Shown in pieces: positions 7,433-15,878 of a stretch of 15,904 bases of DNA. The stretch spans positions 1 through 15,904 of the forward strand of contig AUXH01000451.1 in assembly GCA_000482145.1 (NCBI GenBank). The letters are read 5' to 3'. Both the position numbers and the translations under genes were made by a program. The DNA comes from Strigomonas culicis (taxonomy: Eukaryota > Euglenozoa > Kinetoplastea > Trypanosomatida > Trypanosomatidae). Numbering within the stretch: position 1 is the first letter of the stretch; every line of letters starts with the position of its first letter. The notes beneath the pieces are model-generated. The model did no database searches. It had not been told where the DNA came from and saw only the letters and a list, made by a program, of their open reading frames with translations.

Positions 7433-9283
7433 ATGTCCTCCGTTTTTGTAAATTCAAGTGGCAAGGAGTTTGCGGATGGTATCGTGTTTGATGATTCTAA
7501 TAAAGTAGTATCTGTGAAAAGCAACGAATACCCTACACTGAGCACTATTGTCCCTGGTATGTTTCTGAGGTCGCTCAACGGCGTCCCGGTCGTGAAGGCG
7601 AGGGAGCAACAGTCCCAGCTGAAAAGCGTAAAGGGCGAGATTCTAGCTGTGTTCACTGCCGTGACCAAGGACGAGTTTGACCTCTCCTCGGAAGAGGACG
7701 CGGACAACGCATTCAACCCGGCCTCGGCGTTAGCACCCATGGCGGCGGAGTACAAGAGCTCCGTGGCGCGAGGCAGTGCACTGGTGATTGGCAACGTCGC
7801 CGCCAAAGTCACTGCCAACAAATGCATTGTCATCATGATCGAGGGCGCCAACCCCGCGCTGCCCATTGCGTTGGCTGCGGAGCGGGCCGGCGTTGACGTG
7901 ATGTACATCGACACCATTGGACGCATGAAGACGCGGCAGAGCATTGAGGAGGCGGGCGACGTGTTTCGACGCTCGCTGGAAAAGGGCTTGTGGATTTACG
8001 TAGAGCAGGCCACCAAGTCCATCACGCTTCTCCAAAAGCTCGCGGAGACGATGGCCGAGGCCGATGCGAGGAAGGCCCTGAATGTTCGGTCGCGTGTGTT
8101 TTTGATGTGCGAGCCTCACCCGCATTTCCCCGAGTACCTGATGAAGAACTGCGTGACACTGCGCTGCCGCCTCCTGGGTGACAGCGCCGCTGCGGTGGAT
8201 GTGAAGGAGGATCTGCTGGAGAGCAAGCGCCGCCGCAATCTACTTAGCGGGAGTGACGACGTCGCGACCTCAGCTAAGCCAGAAGTCGCAAAGGCCAAAA
8301 AGAAGGTGCGCATATCGAATGAAGTCAATGTCGTTCAATTAGAAAAAAACGCCTTTATGGAAATGAGCGCGAGCGCGCATCTGCCCGCCAAAGACAACCC
8401 TTCCGGGGATGGCCTCACGCGGAAGGCCAAGTACACCTTTGGGTCGAACGAAAAGTTCATCTCACTGTGCAAGGTGCGCGACAATCGCTTCGCGGTAGGC
8501 ACCAACAGCGGCTACGTTGTCCTTTTGGACAGCGACGCGTTGCCCCTTATTCAGTTTCGACCGCATAAGGCGTGCGTGTGGGATGTGAGTTTTGCTTCAC
8601 AGTTTGACTTCGCGACGGCGTGCGAGGATGGCACGAGCACCATTTTCAATTACTATCTAGCTGGACAGGAGCTCACTGCCAACTCGGTTGCGTCCTTTCA
8701 GAGCGACGTGTTTGCCGTCACATATACGGATTGTAATGACGTCAATAGCCCGGTGCTGTCTGGTGGTCTCAGTGCCACGATTTGTGTTCTCCATTCCGAT
8801 AGGCAGAATAGCTCCTTCATCGCCTCGGGCACTTCGGTGCAGGCGATGCACGCGACACGTCAGAAGCGCGTTATTGTGGGCGGTGGTAATGGTGTGTGCT
8901 CCTACATCGACCCCGCGCGTTGCGTGGTCGTGGATAGCTCTAACAAGCACTCGCGCAAAGTCCCCGCGGTGTCCTGCTTCGGCGATGTGGCCGCCACGGG
9001 TGGCTTTGACCGCATGCTGCGTATCTGGGACGTGCGGTCCGGGCTCAGCCTCATTAACGAGCGTGCTATCACCGAGGTGGTGACGGCGGTCGCCATCAGT
9101 GAAAAGTATGCTGCTGCGTGCAGTGGTTCTGACCTACTGGTGTGGGATCTACGCAAGCTGTCAGCACCTTTAGCTACCAAGCATAACGCGTGGAAGGATC
9201 TTACACGTGGCCTTGTGATTGAAGGTAACATGGTTGTTACAGCTTCCGTTGATGGCGCGGCCCGCTTCTGGGAAATCGCGTAA
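7433..9283 (+). CDS. PDZ-like / dynein-AAA6-like / WD40 repeat protein
   Basis: A 616-residue protein of unknown function with three visible parts. Residues about 15-78 look PDZ-like: a hydrophobic strand, then PGMFLRSLNGVPV (41-53) in the place of the usual GD.I..VNG..V turn, then a helix and GEILAVFTAV. Residues about 127-248 resemble the AAA6 (D6) segment of dynein heavy chain: IVIMIEGANPALPIALAAE (132-150) for the I.FVLSPG.DP....L.. strand-loop-helix, KGLWIYVEQATKS (184-196) for the G.WV.LQN.H.. strand, and RVFLMCEPHPHFPEYLMKN (221-239) for FRLWLT..P...FP...LQN. Dynein AAA6 does not bind ATP, and no Walker A is visible here. A basic linker (264-292) leads to a WD40 propeller of about seven blades (335-616), with IWDVRSG, VWDLRKL and terminal RFWEIA. 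It may be a scaffold or a dynein/flagellar factor, but that is inference. The start is the first ATG after the predicted acceptor. Confidence 0.85.
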   Translation: MSSVFVNSSGKEFADGIVFDDSNKVVSVKSNEYPTLSTIVPGMFLRSLNGVPVVKAREQQSQLKSVKGEILAVFTAVTKDEFDLSSEEDADNAFNPASALAPMAAEYKSSVARGSALVIGNVAAKVTANKCIVIMIEGANPALPIALAAERAGVDVMYIDTIGRMKTRQSIEEAGDVFRRSLEKGLWIYVEQATKSITLLQKLAETMAEADARKALNVRSRVFLMCEPHPHFPEYLMKNCVTLRCRLLGDSAAAVDVKEDLLESKRRRNLLSGSDDVATSAKPEVAKAKKKVRISNEVNVVQLEKNAFMEMSASAHLPAKDNPSGDGLTRKAKYTFGSNEKFISLCKVRDNRFAVGTNSGYVVLLDSDALPLIQFRPHKACVWDVSFASQFDFATACEDGTSTIFNYYLAGQELTANSVASFQSDVFAVTYTDCNDVNSPVLSGGLSATICVLHSDRQNSSFIASGTSVQAMHATRQKRVIVGGGNGVCSYIDPARCVVVDSSNKHSRKVPAVSCFGDVAATGGFDRMLRIWDVRSGLSLINERAITEVVTAVAISEKYAAACSGSDLLVWDLRKLSAPLATKHNAWKDLTRGLVIEGNMVVTASVDGAARFWEIA

Positions 9284-9444
9284 CACATATACATCACCAA
9301 TATAGAGGAGTTGCTTGATCTCTCTCACAAACACTCACACACTCTCCCACACACTCTCCTGTCTTCTTCGTTCATACCCTCATTTTTTTTTTTTCCTGTG
9401 TGTGTTCTCTTTAATCACTAACTAGTTTAAAGATTGAAGAGTTG

Positions 9445-9453
9445 TTATTTATT
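9445..9453 (+). promoter_or_regulatory. AU-rich element nonamer in predicted 3' UTR
   Basis: TTATTTATT is the classic UUAUUUAUU AU-rich nonamer and lies about 160 bases after the WD40-gene stop in T/A-rich surroundings. In kinetoplastids, U-rich and AU-rich 3' UTR elements control mRNA stability, so it could be functional, but in an AT-rich spacer it may also arise by chance. Confidence 0.3.
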
Positions 9454-10023
9454 GTTATTTTTATTATTTTCTTTCCTCTTCTTTTCAACCTTTTCGTTTA
9501 TTTTTCTCTTGTATTATAACTTGTTTAGCGTATTATCGATGTGGTGCTCTACGTATTTCTAATACTTTTACACCAAGTATACTCTTCGATTTTTACGCAG
9601 CACCTAAGATGTACAAAAAGGTGCGGTGAAAGAGGAGAGAGAAGAGTGAAAGCAAAAAAAAAAGAAGGAAACAATGAGGGAAAACGGAAGTAAAGTGTTC
9701 ATAACTGTCTGCAAGGATAACTTCAGAGCAAAAAAAAAAAACATAGTTTACACACAATGTACTTCTTTCCCCTACCTTTTTATTATTGAATATTGAAACA
9801 CAGCGAATGAAAAAATAATCTTTTTGGTGTATTCCGTCAGTGATTGCAGTGAGTTATGCGAGGCAGCATTATCATGCACCTTACTATCTAAATGGAAACT
9901 GTGTTTGACCGTTTTAAGTTGACAGGAGGTCACATTGTTCATTCTCTCTGTTTTCCAGAGATATTCTCTTTTTTTTTTTGTCGATGACTTGCTTCAGTTG
10001 TAAGGTTCAAATAGATGTAGTGC

Positions 10024-10107
10024 ATCTCTACTTTACTCCTCTCTTCTTCGTTTCTCCAACATCGTTATCTTTATTATTATATGGTTTACGCATTACTGCT
10101 CTCCAAG
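10024..10107 (+). promoter_or_regulatory. Predicted spliced-leader acceptor, MKT1
   Basis: A C/T-rich tract (10024-10057) is followed by T/A-rich sequence and the first AG at 10106-10107, with a further AG at 10125-10126. No ATG occurs between there and the MKT1 start at 10229, giving a 5' UTR of about 103-121 bases. AG at 9996-9997 after the 9965-9979 tract is another option. Confidence 0.45.
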
Positions 10108-10228
10108 TTTCATACTCTCGCTTTAGTATACGCTTAATCGTTGATAGTATATATATTTGATATAACTGATACTTGTTCAACCGTTCTCTTCATCTGCGCC
10201 CTTCTTTTTACTCCACTGCGTGTTGAAC

Positions 10229-12637
10229 ATGTACCCCAGAGGACAAAATGTGGCCAATGGAGCCCCGGTGGTGGTTGCGAAGGCAGAGGAGGATAGCTTC
10301 AAAATCTTTGTGGAGAAGAATCACTTAGAAAAGAAGGGTATCCCGCTCTCCGATCTCGCCAAACTTCCGGATACAAACTGTGTTTGCATTGGTATCGATG
10401 GTGTGAAGGTTCTGAATGATATCACCTCCTCTATCCGCGAGAAGAATTTGCTGTCCATGTTTACCATGTCCACGCCCATTGCCACGTACGAGATGGTCAA
10501 CAACTACTGCACACTGACGGGCGACCTGAGCACCGCGCTGAGCAAGCAGATGAAGGAGTTGAAGTCGTTGGTGATCTTCGACGGCTGTGGGTTTTCGCCA
10601 ATAGCCGAGTTCGACCCCGTCGCACCCATCCAACCGGAGGGTGTCCTTGAGTGCAATGCGCATGATAGCAAGACGTCCGTGGCCAGTGTGCATGAGAACG
10701 TGAAGACGCTGTTTGCGGAACGGTTTACCATCGAGGACGACTTGGAAGGTTTCATAGTTCGTCTAGTGTGTGGTGATTGCTTCCCCGAAAGCTACCGCGC
10801 CCCGTACTTCGCGTGGAGTCAGCTGTCCGCAAACATGGCCGGGTCGAACAAGTCCATTTCCGAGGTGTGGGGGTCTCTGGAGTTGCTGGCGTTCCCTGGA
10901 ATAGACCGCGTTATCACCAACATCGACACGCAGCGGGAGACCTTCGATTGCGTCACACGAGAGGCCGTGCTGGCCGCCGTGTGCCGAACTAGTCCCAAGT
11001 GCACCGTTAACGATCTGCGTCCCGCCATTTTATTCAGCAGCAAAAACAAGGCCTTTCGCGTGAAGGGGTTTTCCCAACCTTTTGCGGAGCTGTGTGGGAA
11101 AATTGCGGCCCAGGGAGCGAGCACATTTGTGAACAAGGAGGATCTGAAGATGGAACAGCGCATTCTGCTGCAACGCAACCTCAGCGCCCTTGCGTCGCCC
11201 GTGGCCTTTCGCGACGGCACCATCGTGCCGCTCAACATGGTGTACAACGAGGCGAAGCCGCCCATCACCATCCGCAACACGTTCGGCCGACCGCTGGCGC
11301 CGCTGACGTACTACTTGATGATGCGGGGCCCCTTGGTCCCGACGCCCTTTGCAACGCTTAGCCAAGTCTGTGTGGCGAACGACTGGCCCCTGGTGGACAC
11401 GTCCACGTACCGCAAGGCGGCGGAGCGCTTGCTGCCCCTCCGTGTGCAGATGGTATACCAGTACTTCCTGCACATGAAGGAGATGAAGCCGCCGCTGCGC
11501 TGGCTGCGCCAGTACATGGTAGTGAAGGACAAGCCTAACGACCGCCGCTGGTCGCCCATCGAGTCGCCGCCGCCGATTGAGCTGGCCATGTGGAACCTCA
11601 GCGACCCGCCTCTCGCGCAGGACACACAACCTTACTTTTCTAATGTGCTCGTGTACAGCGAGAACGGCACGCATGACATAGCGAACTGCATATTGCCGGA
11701 TCTGCACTCCACCGTGGCCTGCGCCCTGCTGCAGTCCATAGATCTCCTAGGCTACTTTACGCACTCCATGGAGGGAGCGGAGCAGAGCGGCCTCGGGACG
11801 TACGCAGAGGCCCTGTCCCACTTTGATTGCCCGACGTTGAGTGAGTACGGTGTTCTGCTCATTGAATTAATCCGAACGGAGACACTGACCGACGCGCCTA
11901 TTCAATTGAAGCACAACGCACCGCCTCGCTCCTACCTTCCAGGCCTCCGCTTTGCGGCGCGTGTGCTTTCGATCATCCCCATCACGGTTGCAGCCGAGTG
12001 GACCGGTCCGTTCGACCCCGAAATCGCCGCGTTCGCCATGTGCTCTCGGCTCGTGAACCAGTCGTTGCGTGTGCTGACGGAGGTGATATCGTCCCTGCTC
12101 TTTACACAAGGGCGCACAAACCTTCCGATTTCGCAATTCAACAACGTGGTGGCGTTGCTTCCGTTTAAGTGCCCGGTAGAGATTGCTGCAGGTAATGTGA
12201 TGATGTTCATCCTTTCCAATAGGAACTGCGACATCGGACACATCAAGGCCGCCTTTCCGGAGCTGGGCAATCTGGAGTATGACTTGAGTATTCTCTTCTG
12301 GTTCTGGACCATGGCGTACAGAGCCCTCTCCGTGTTGCACGACGACGAGTATCTTGAAACCGTGTTGGACCAGGCTCACGGTCTTGTACGGGACGCCGCC
12401 TTTCGACTATGCCCTTCCCGCGACATCAGGAACTGGTTCATGGACGCCGAGCATATTGTTCAAGAATGCAGAGCGGCGTACGAGCTTGGGATGCAGCAAG
12501 CGGCGGCTGAAGAAGCTCCCGGAGACATGGGTATGCCTCCGCCTGCAGATCATCATATAAACATGGGAGTAAACGCGAGGTCAGTTGACCCTCGCTACAC
12601 CGGGTCGTTCTACCAACCGAATTCTGGCTATCAATGA
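10229..12637 (+). CDS. MKT1: MKT1 post-transcriptional regulator
   Basis: An 802-residue protein of the MKT1 family. In yeast MKT1 works with PBP1. In T. brucei, MKT1 joins PBP1, XAC1/LSM12 and poly(A)-binding protein on mRNAs selected by RNA-binding proteins, and it promotes their stability and translation in the cytoplasm. The N-terminal third keeps the outline of an XPG/FEN1-like PIN nuclease: CIGIDGVKVL with Asp57, SLVIFDG with Asp118, then APYFAWSQL (191-199) and the GSLELLAFPG...ITNID stretch (215-233), but the acidic EAEAQ-type active-site helix is replaced, so catalysis is unlikely. The rest corresponds to the MKT1-specific middle and C-terminal domains (about 300-740), ending in a Pro/Gly/Met/Tyr-rich tail. 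The in-frame GTG at 10220 adds three residues and is not needed; the first ATG is 10229. A second family member, MKT1L, exists in trypanosomes. The DNA ligase neighbour supports MKT1 proper, since the two are adjacent in T. brucei as I remember it. Confidence 0.9.
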   Translation: MYPRGQNVANGAPVVVAKAEEDSFKIFVEKNHLEKKGIPLSDLAKLPDTNCVCIGIDGVKVLNDITSSIREKNLLSMFTMSTPIATYEMVNNYCTLTGDLSTALSKQMKELKSLVIFDGCGFSPIAEFDPVAPIQPEGVLECNAHDSKTSVASVHENVKTLFAERFTIEDDLEGFIVRLVCGDCFPESYRAPYFAWSQLSANMAGSNKSISEVWGSLELLAFPGIDRVITNIDTQRETFDCVTREAVLAAVCRTSPKCTVNDLRPAILFSSKNKAFRVKGFSQPFAELCGKIAAQGASTFVNKEDLKMEQRILLQRNLSALASPVAFRDGTIVPLNMVYNEAKPPITIRNTFGRPLAPLTYYLMMRGPLVPTPFATLSQVCVANDWPLVDTSTYRKAAERLLPLRVQMVYQYFLHMKEMKPPLRWLRQYMVVKDKPNDRRWSPIESPPPIELAMWNLSDPPLAQDTQPYFSNVLVYSENGTHDIANCILPDLHSTVACALLQSIDLLGYFTHSMEGAEQSGLGTYAEALSHFDCPTLSEYGVLLIELIRTETLTDAPIQLKHNAPPRSYLPGLRFAARVLSIIPITVAAEWTGPFDPEIAAFAMCSRLVNQSLRVLTEVISSLLFTQGRTNLPISQFNNVVALLPFKCPVEIAAGNVMMFILSNRNCDIGHIKAAFPELGNLEYDLSILFWFWTMAYRALSVLHDDEYLETVLDQAHGLVRDAAFRLCPSRDIRNWFMDAEHIVQECRAAYELGMQQAAAEEAPGDMGMPPPADHHINMGVNARSVDPRYTGSFYQPNSGYQ

Positions 12638-13215
12638 ATTCATAATTCTGTTTGTCGTCCCTTAGCCCTCTTTTTTTTCTTTTTTAACGTTGTTTACCTC
12701 TTTTTTTCTTTGTTTTCATTTTTTTTTACTAGCTTTAGACATATATTTCTTTTTTTCGTTGGCTAAGGTTCTTCCTTTTCTGGTGGTTCGCCGTCCCTTT
12801 GTTTTAACAGAGATATCATATGGTGTTGTTGTTCTTATTCCTTTTTTTTTTCTCGGGAAAAGGTGCGATAGAGAAATGGAAATAATTTAATATAGATGAA
12901 TAGACATCGTTTAAAAAGAAGGCATTGAGTTTCGTAGAAAACAGCAGAGGACCTTTTTTTTCTTATATTCCTCAGCTTTTTTCCCCCCGTTTCTGTTTAG
13001 TCGCTTTTCTTAAACCTGTCTTTTTTTTTTTTATTGGTGTTGTTGTTTTACAGTTTTTTTTTTTGCTTAATATGGTCTTGTGGTTTTGCTTTGTATAGCA
13101 TAATAATACTTTTTTTTTCATAGAAATTTAGTTTCGAATATAATGTTTGTTCTGATCGCGTTGAGAAGATTGTAGTTTCTAATAGGCGCCTTTTTTTTTC
13201 TCATTGTTGATTCCG

Positions 13216-13232
13216 TTTTATTTATTTATTTA
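13216..13232 (+). promoter_or_regulatory. Overlapping AU-rich elements, predicted MKT1 3' UTR
   Basis: Three overlapping ATTTA pentamers (13220-13232) within a TTTTATTTATTTATTTA block form a textbook class-II-like AU-rich element. It lies about 580 bases after the MKT1 stop, so it would be in the MKT1 3' UTR if the poly(A) site is nearer the ligase acceptor. Function is inferred only. Confidence 0.35.
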
Positions 13233-13503
13233 CTCTTAATTTAAGAATAGAAACTGAATTAACGACTAACCGTGGCTCTGATTACTCTTTTCCCCATAAA
13301 AGATCTCTCACGTCTTTATTCCCTTTGGCAAAGCGGGAATCACAGCTCACAATACAGAAGCGATGCACGTATGCGACCGCGCTTGTCCGTATGTGTGCTT
13401 GAGTATCTGCGTGTTTTTGTGCGACGTACCGTCTATGCATCACCACGACCGTGACGTCTCCCTTCTGCCCCCATCGCTTTCACTCTCTCTGCGTTTGGTT
13501 TCG

Positions 13504-13546
13504 GTTCTTCCTTACTCATCTTGTTACCCTTACACTTTATTTGTAG
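13504..13546 (+). promoter_or_regulatory. Predicted spliced-leader acceptor, DNA ligase I
   Basis: A pyrimidine-dominated tract (13504-13542) ends in TTTGTAG with AG at 13545-13546. No ATG occurs before 13638, giving a 91-base 5' UTR. AG at 13583-13584 is a possible secondary site. Confidence 0.55.
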
Positions 13547-13637
13547 TTGTTCAAAAGATATATATACACGTGTATACACATTAGGGAATTGAACCATTAT
13601 AGAATTGACGCCTCGTGTTTCCCTGGTTGCACGTGTC

Positions 13638-15824
13638 ATGCGCCAATGCACTCTCAATTTTAGCAAAAGCGCGCGCGTGCAAGAGGGGAGCGCACCTGTG
13701 CCAGAAAAGAAGCGGCCCCGCGAGGCGGATGTGACGACCGCAGAGGAGACGGCAAAGGCTGTTCCCGCGGACGTCACCGGTGTCTGTAGCGCCGACGAAA
13801 AAGAGTTCAGCGACATTCTTGCGACCATGGAGCCGCCGTCGGTGACGTCCATGGCGAAGCTGCTTCAAGAGCCGTTTGACCCCATGTCGTGCGTAGCGAA
13901 CGTGTGGCCGGCGCCGACGCCAGGCGCACAGGACACCGTGCCGTACGCCGCTGTAGTGGATGCGATGGTGGACATCAGCGCGACGAGCTCTCGGCTCGAG
14001 TGCGTCAAGATCCTGACGCGCTTGCTGCTGGCGGTTATTACACGCGCCCCTGCGGACTTGATTGCCGTGTTCTACTTGGTTATCAACAAGCAGGCCCCGC
14101 AGCATGAGGGCGTCGAGCTGGGCATTGGCGATGCGCTTTTGCTGAAGGTCGTGTCGGAGTGCTGTGGAATGACAGAAGCAAGGGTGAAGGAGGCCTACCA
14201 GCAGACGGGGGATCTCGCCGAGATTGCACAGAACAACAAACAAAAGCAGGCGACGCTGGTGCAACCCAAGCCGCTCAGCGCCAAGACGGTGTTCCAGTCC
14301 TTCAAGCAGATGGCATTGATGAGCGGCAAGGACGTCATGAGAAGACGCACGGACACAATCAAAAAGCTCGTGCGAGATGCGCAAGGAGCCGAGGTAAATC
14401 TCTTGATCCGCGCGCTGCAGCAAAAGATGCGGATTGGTCTGGCCGAGCCTTCTGCACTGGCTGCCCTCGGCTACGCGTTCGCTCTGCAGTTTTTGGGTGC
14501 CAGGTGCGCTGTGATGACCCTGGATGATCTGCAGAACGCACTCAACATTGCGGCGAGTACGCTGGCGAGAATATTCTACGAAGTGCCCAGCATTGATATT
14601 GTGCTGCCTGCCGTGCTCTCGCACGGCTTCCTGCTACTCGTCCCACGCTCCTCTGTCTTCGCGCGGCACCAGAGGGACCTGAGCATCCGCCCGGGCCTGC
14701 CGGTGAAGCCGCAGCTTGCCCACCCCACGAGCGGCATCAGCGTGGTGCTCGATCGCTTTAACGAGCGGAAGTTCACCTCCGAGTATAAGTACGACGGCGA
14801 GCGTGCCCAAATTCACTATGAAAACGGCAAGATCCATGTCTTTTCGCGAAACTCGGAGACGCACACGGACAAGTACCCCGATGTGGTCTCCGTGCTGCCC
14901 TCCGTGTTTGAGAAGGCGACGGTGACGTCCTTCATCATCGACAGCGAAGTGGTCGCGGTGAGCCCCGAGACTGGCGCGCTGCAAGCGTTTCAGGTGCTGC
15001 AGCACCGCGGGCGGAAGAACATTGCGGAGAAGGACGTTACCATCCCTGTGTGCATCTTTGCATTTGACATTCTCTACCTCAATGGAGAGCCGTTGCTGGA
15101 CCGCTCGTTGGAGCAGCGCCGCGCCGTGCTGTATCAGATTTTTACGCCGCTCCCCGGGAAGTTCGCGTTCGCGACCCACCTGGACAGTGACAATGTGGAG
15201 GACATCCAAAAGTTCCTGGACCAGTCGATCGCGGCCGGCTGCGAGGGCCTGATGATCAAGACGCTGGAGGAGGAGGCGACGTACACGCCCGCAAAGCGCT
15301 CCCACTTCTGGCTGAAGCTGAAGAAGGACTACATGGACGGCGTCACCGACACGCTCGACTTGGTGCCCATCGGCGCCTTCTACGGGAAGGGAAAGCGGGC
15401 GGGTGTCTTGGGCGGCTTCCTGCTGGCGTGCTACGATGCGGAATCGGACGAGTACCAATCCATCTGCAAGATTGGCACGGGCTTTCAGGACGAGGCGCTG
15501 GAGAAGCTGACGGGGGAGCTGCGGCCGTCTTTCACCGCAGAGAAGCCACGGTACTACCGCGCGGAGACGGCAGGCGTGGATGTGTGGCTCATCGAGTCGC
15601 AGGTGTGGGAGATCAAGGCGGCGGACCTCTCCATCTCCCCTGTCCACTACGCTGCCATCGGACTGGTGGACCCCGCAAAGGGCATCGCGCTGCGTTTTCC
15701 ACGCTATGTGCGAACGCGTGAGGATAAGAAGCCGTGCGACTGCACCGCGGCGCAACAGGTAGCGGAGATGTACCGGTCGCAATCGCTCGCCATTCAGAAG
15801 GAGGACGTGGTGGTATCTGAATGA
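13638..15824 (+). CDS. LIG1: ATP-dependent DNA ligase I
   Basis: A 728-residue eukaryotic-type DNA ligase that seals nicks during Okazaki fragment joining and excision repair. The adenylation motif KYDGER (384-389) carries the nucleophilic Lys384. Other motifs follow in order: FIIDSEVVAV (III, 432-441), EGLMIK (IV, 536-541), WLKLKKDY (V, 558-565), and RFPRYVRTREDK (VI, 686-697) in the OB-fold. An N-terminal DNA-binding domain spans about 75-330, including MRIGLAEP (264-271). PEKKRPRE (22-29) is a likely nuclear localisation signal, which with the length points to nuclear ligase I rather than the mitochondrial ligases of the kinetoplast. The extreme N-terminus MRQCTLNFSK sits where ligase I has its PCNA-binding box, but the match is poor. 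The frame continues to a TTG at 13605, adding 11 codons that are not expected to be translated; ATG 13638 is used. All catalytic motifs are intact. Confidence 0.95.
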   Translation: MRQCTLNFSKSARVQEGSAPVPEKKRPREADVTTAEETAKAVPADVTGVCSADEKEFSDILATMEPPSVTSMAKLLQEPFDPMSCVANVWPAPTPGAQDTVPYAAVVDAMVDISATSSRLECVKILTRLLLAVITRAPADLIAVFYLVINKQAPQHEGVELGIGDALLLKVVSECCGMTEARVKEAYQQTGDLAEIAQNNKQKQATLVQPKPLSAKTVFQSFKQMALMSGKDVMRRRTDTIKKLVRDAQGAEVNLLIRALQQKMRIGLAEPSALAALGYAFALQFLGARCAVMTLDDLQNALNIAASTLARIFYEVPSIDIVLPAVLSHGFLLLVPRSSVFARHQRDLSIRPGLPVKPQLAHPTSGISVVLDRFNERKFTSEYKYDGERAQIHYENGKIHVFSRNSETHTDKYPDVVSVLPSVFEKATVTSFIIDSEVVAVSPETGALQAFQVLQHRGRKNIAEKDVTIPVCIFAFDILYLNGEPLLDRSLEQRRAVLYQIFTPLPGKFAFATHLDSDNVEDIQKFLDQSIAAGCEGLMIKTLEEEATYTPAKRSHFWLKLKKDYMDGVTDTLDLVPIGAFYGKGKRAGVLGGFLLACYDAESDEYQSICKIGTGFQDEALEKLTGELRPSFTAEKPRYYRAETAGVDVWLIESQVWEIKAADLSISPVHYAAIGLVDPAKGIALRFPRYVRTREDKKPCDCTAAQQVAEMYRSQSLAIQKEDVVVSE

Positions 15825-15826
15825 AG

Positions 15827-15828
<2 letters not shown>

Positions 15829-15878
<50 letters not shown>

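Larger units (their letters stand above)
9284..10228. other. 7433-gene to MKT1 intergenic region
   Basis: About 945 bases without a supportable gene. Contents in order: a CA/CT-rich run with ACACACTC motifs (9326-9358), T-rich sequence, an AU-rich nonamer TTATTTATT (9445-9453), a purine-rich block at about 9628-9692, an A12 run (9730-9741), and several pyrimidine tracts (9965-9979, 10024-10057, 10173-10213). It should contain the 3' UTR and poly(A) site of the WD40 gene and the MKT1 5' UTR. The 60-codon frame at 9978-10160 is low in complexity and lacks support. Confidence 0.65.
12638..13637. other. MKT1/DNA ligase intergenic region
   Basis: About 1 kb, the longest spacer here. It is exceptionally T-rich, with at least seven T8-T12-type runs (near 12670, 12720, 12842, 12954, 13021, 13053 and 13191), an AU-rich cluster at 13216-13232, and near its right end a long C/T tract (13504-13540). 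It should hold the MKT1 3' UTR and the ligase 5' UTR. Frames at 12690-12890 and 13272-13584 are low-complexity and have no homology I recognise. Confidence 0.65.

Noticed and set aside
14634..15782. Long - strand frame (382 codons) and 13581-14624 (347 codons) opposite DNA ligase
   Set aside because: They are antisense shadows of a complete ligase with all catalytic motifs; composition is Arg/Leu/His-rich and there is no supporting splice signal on that strand.
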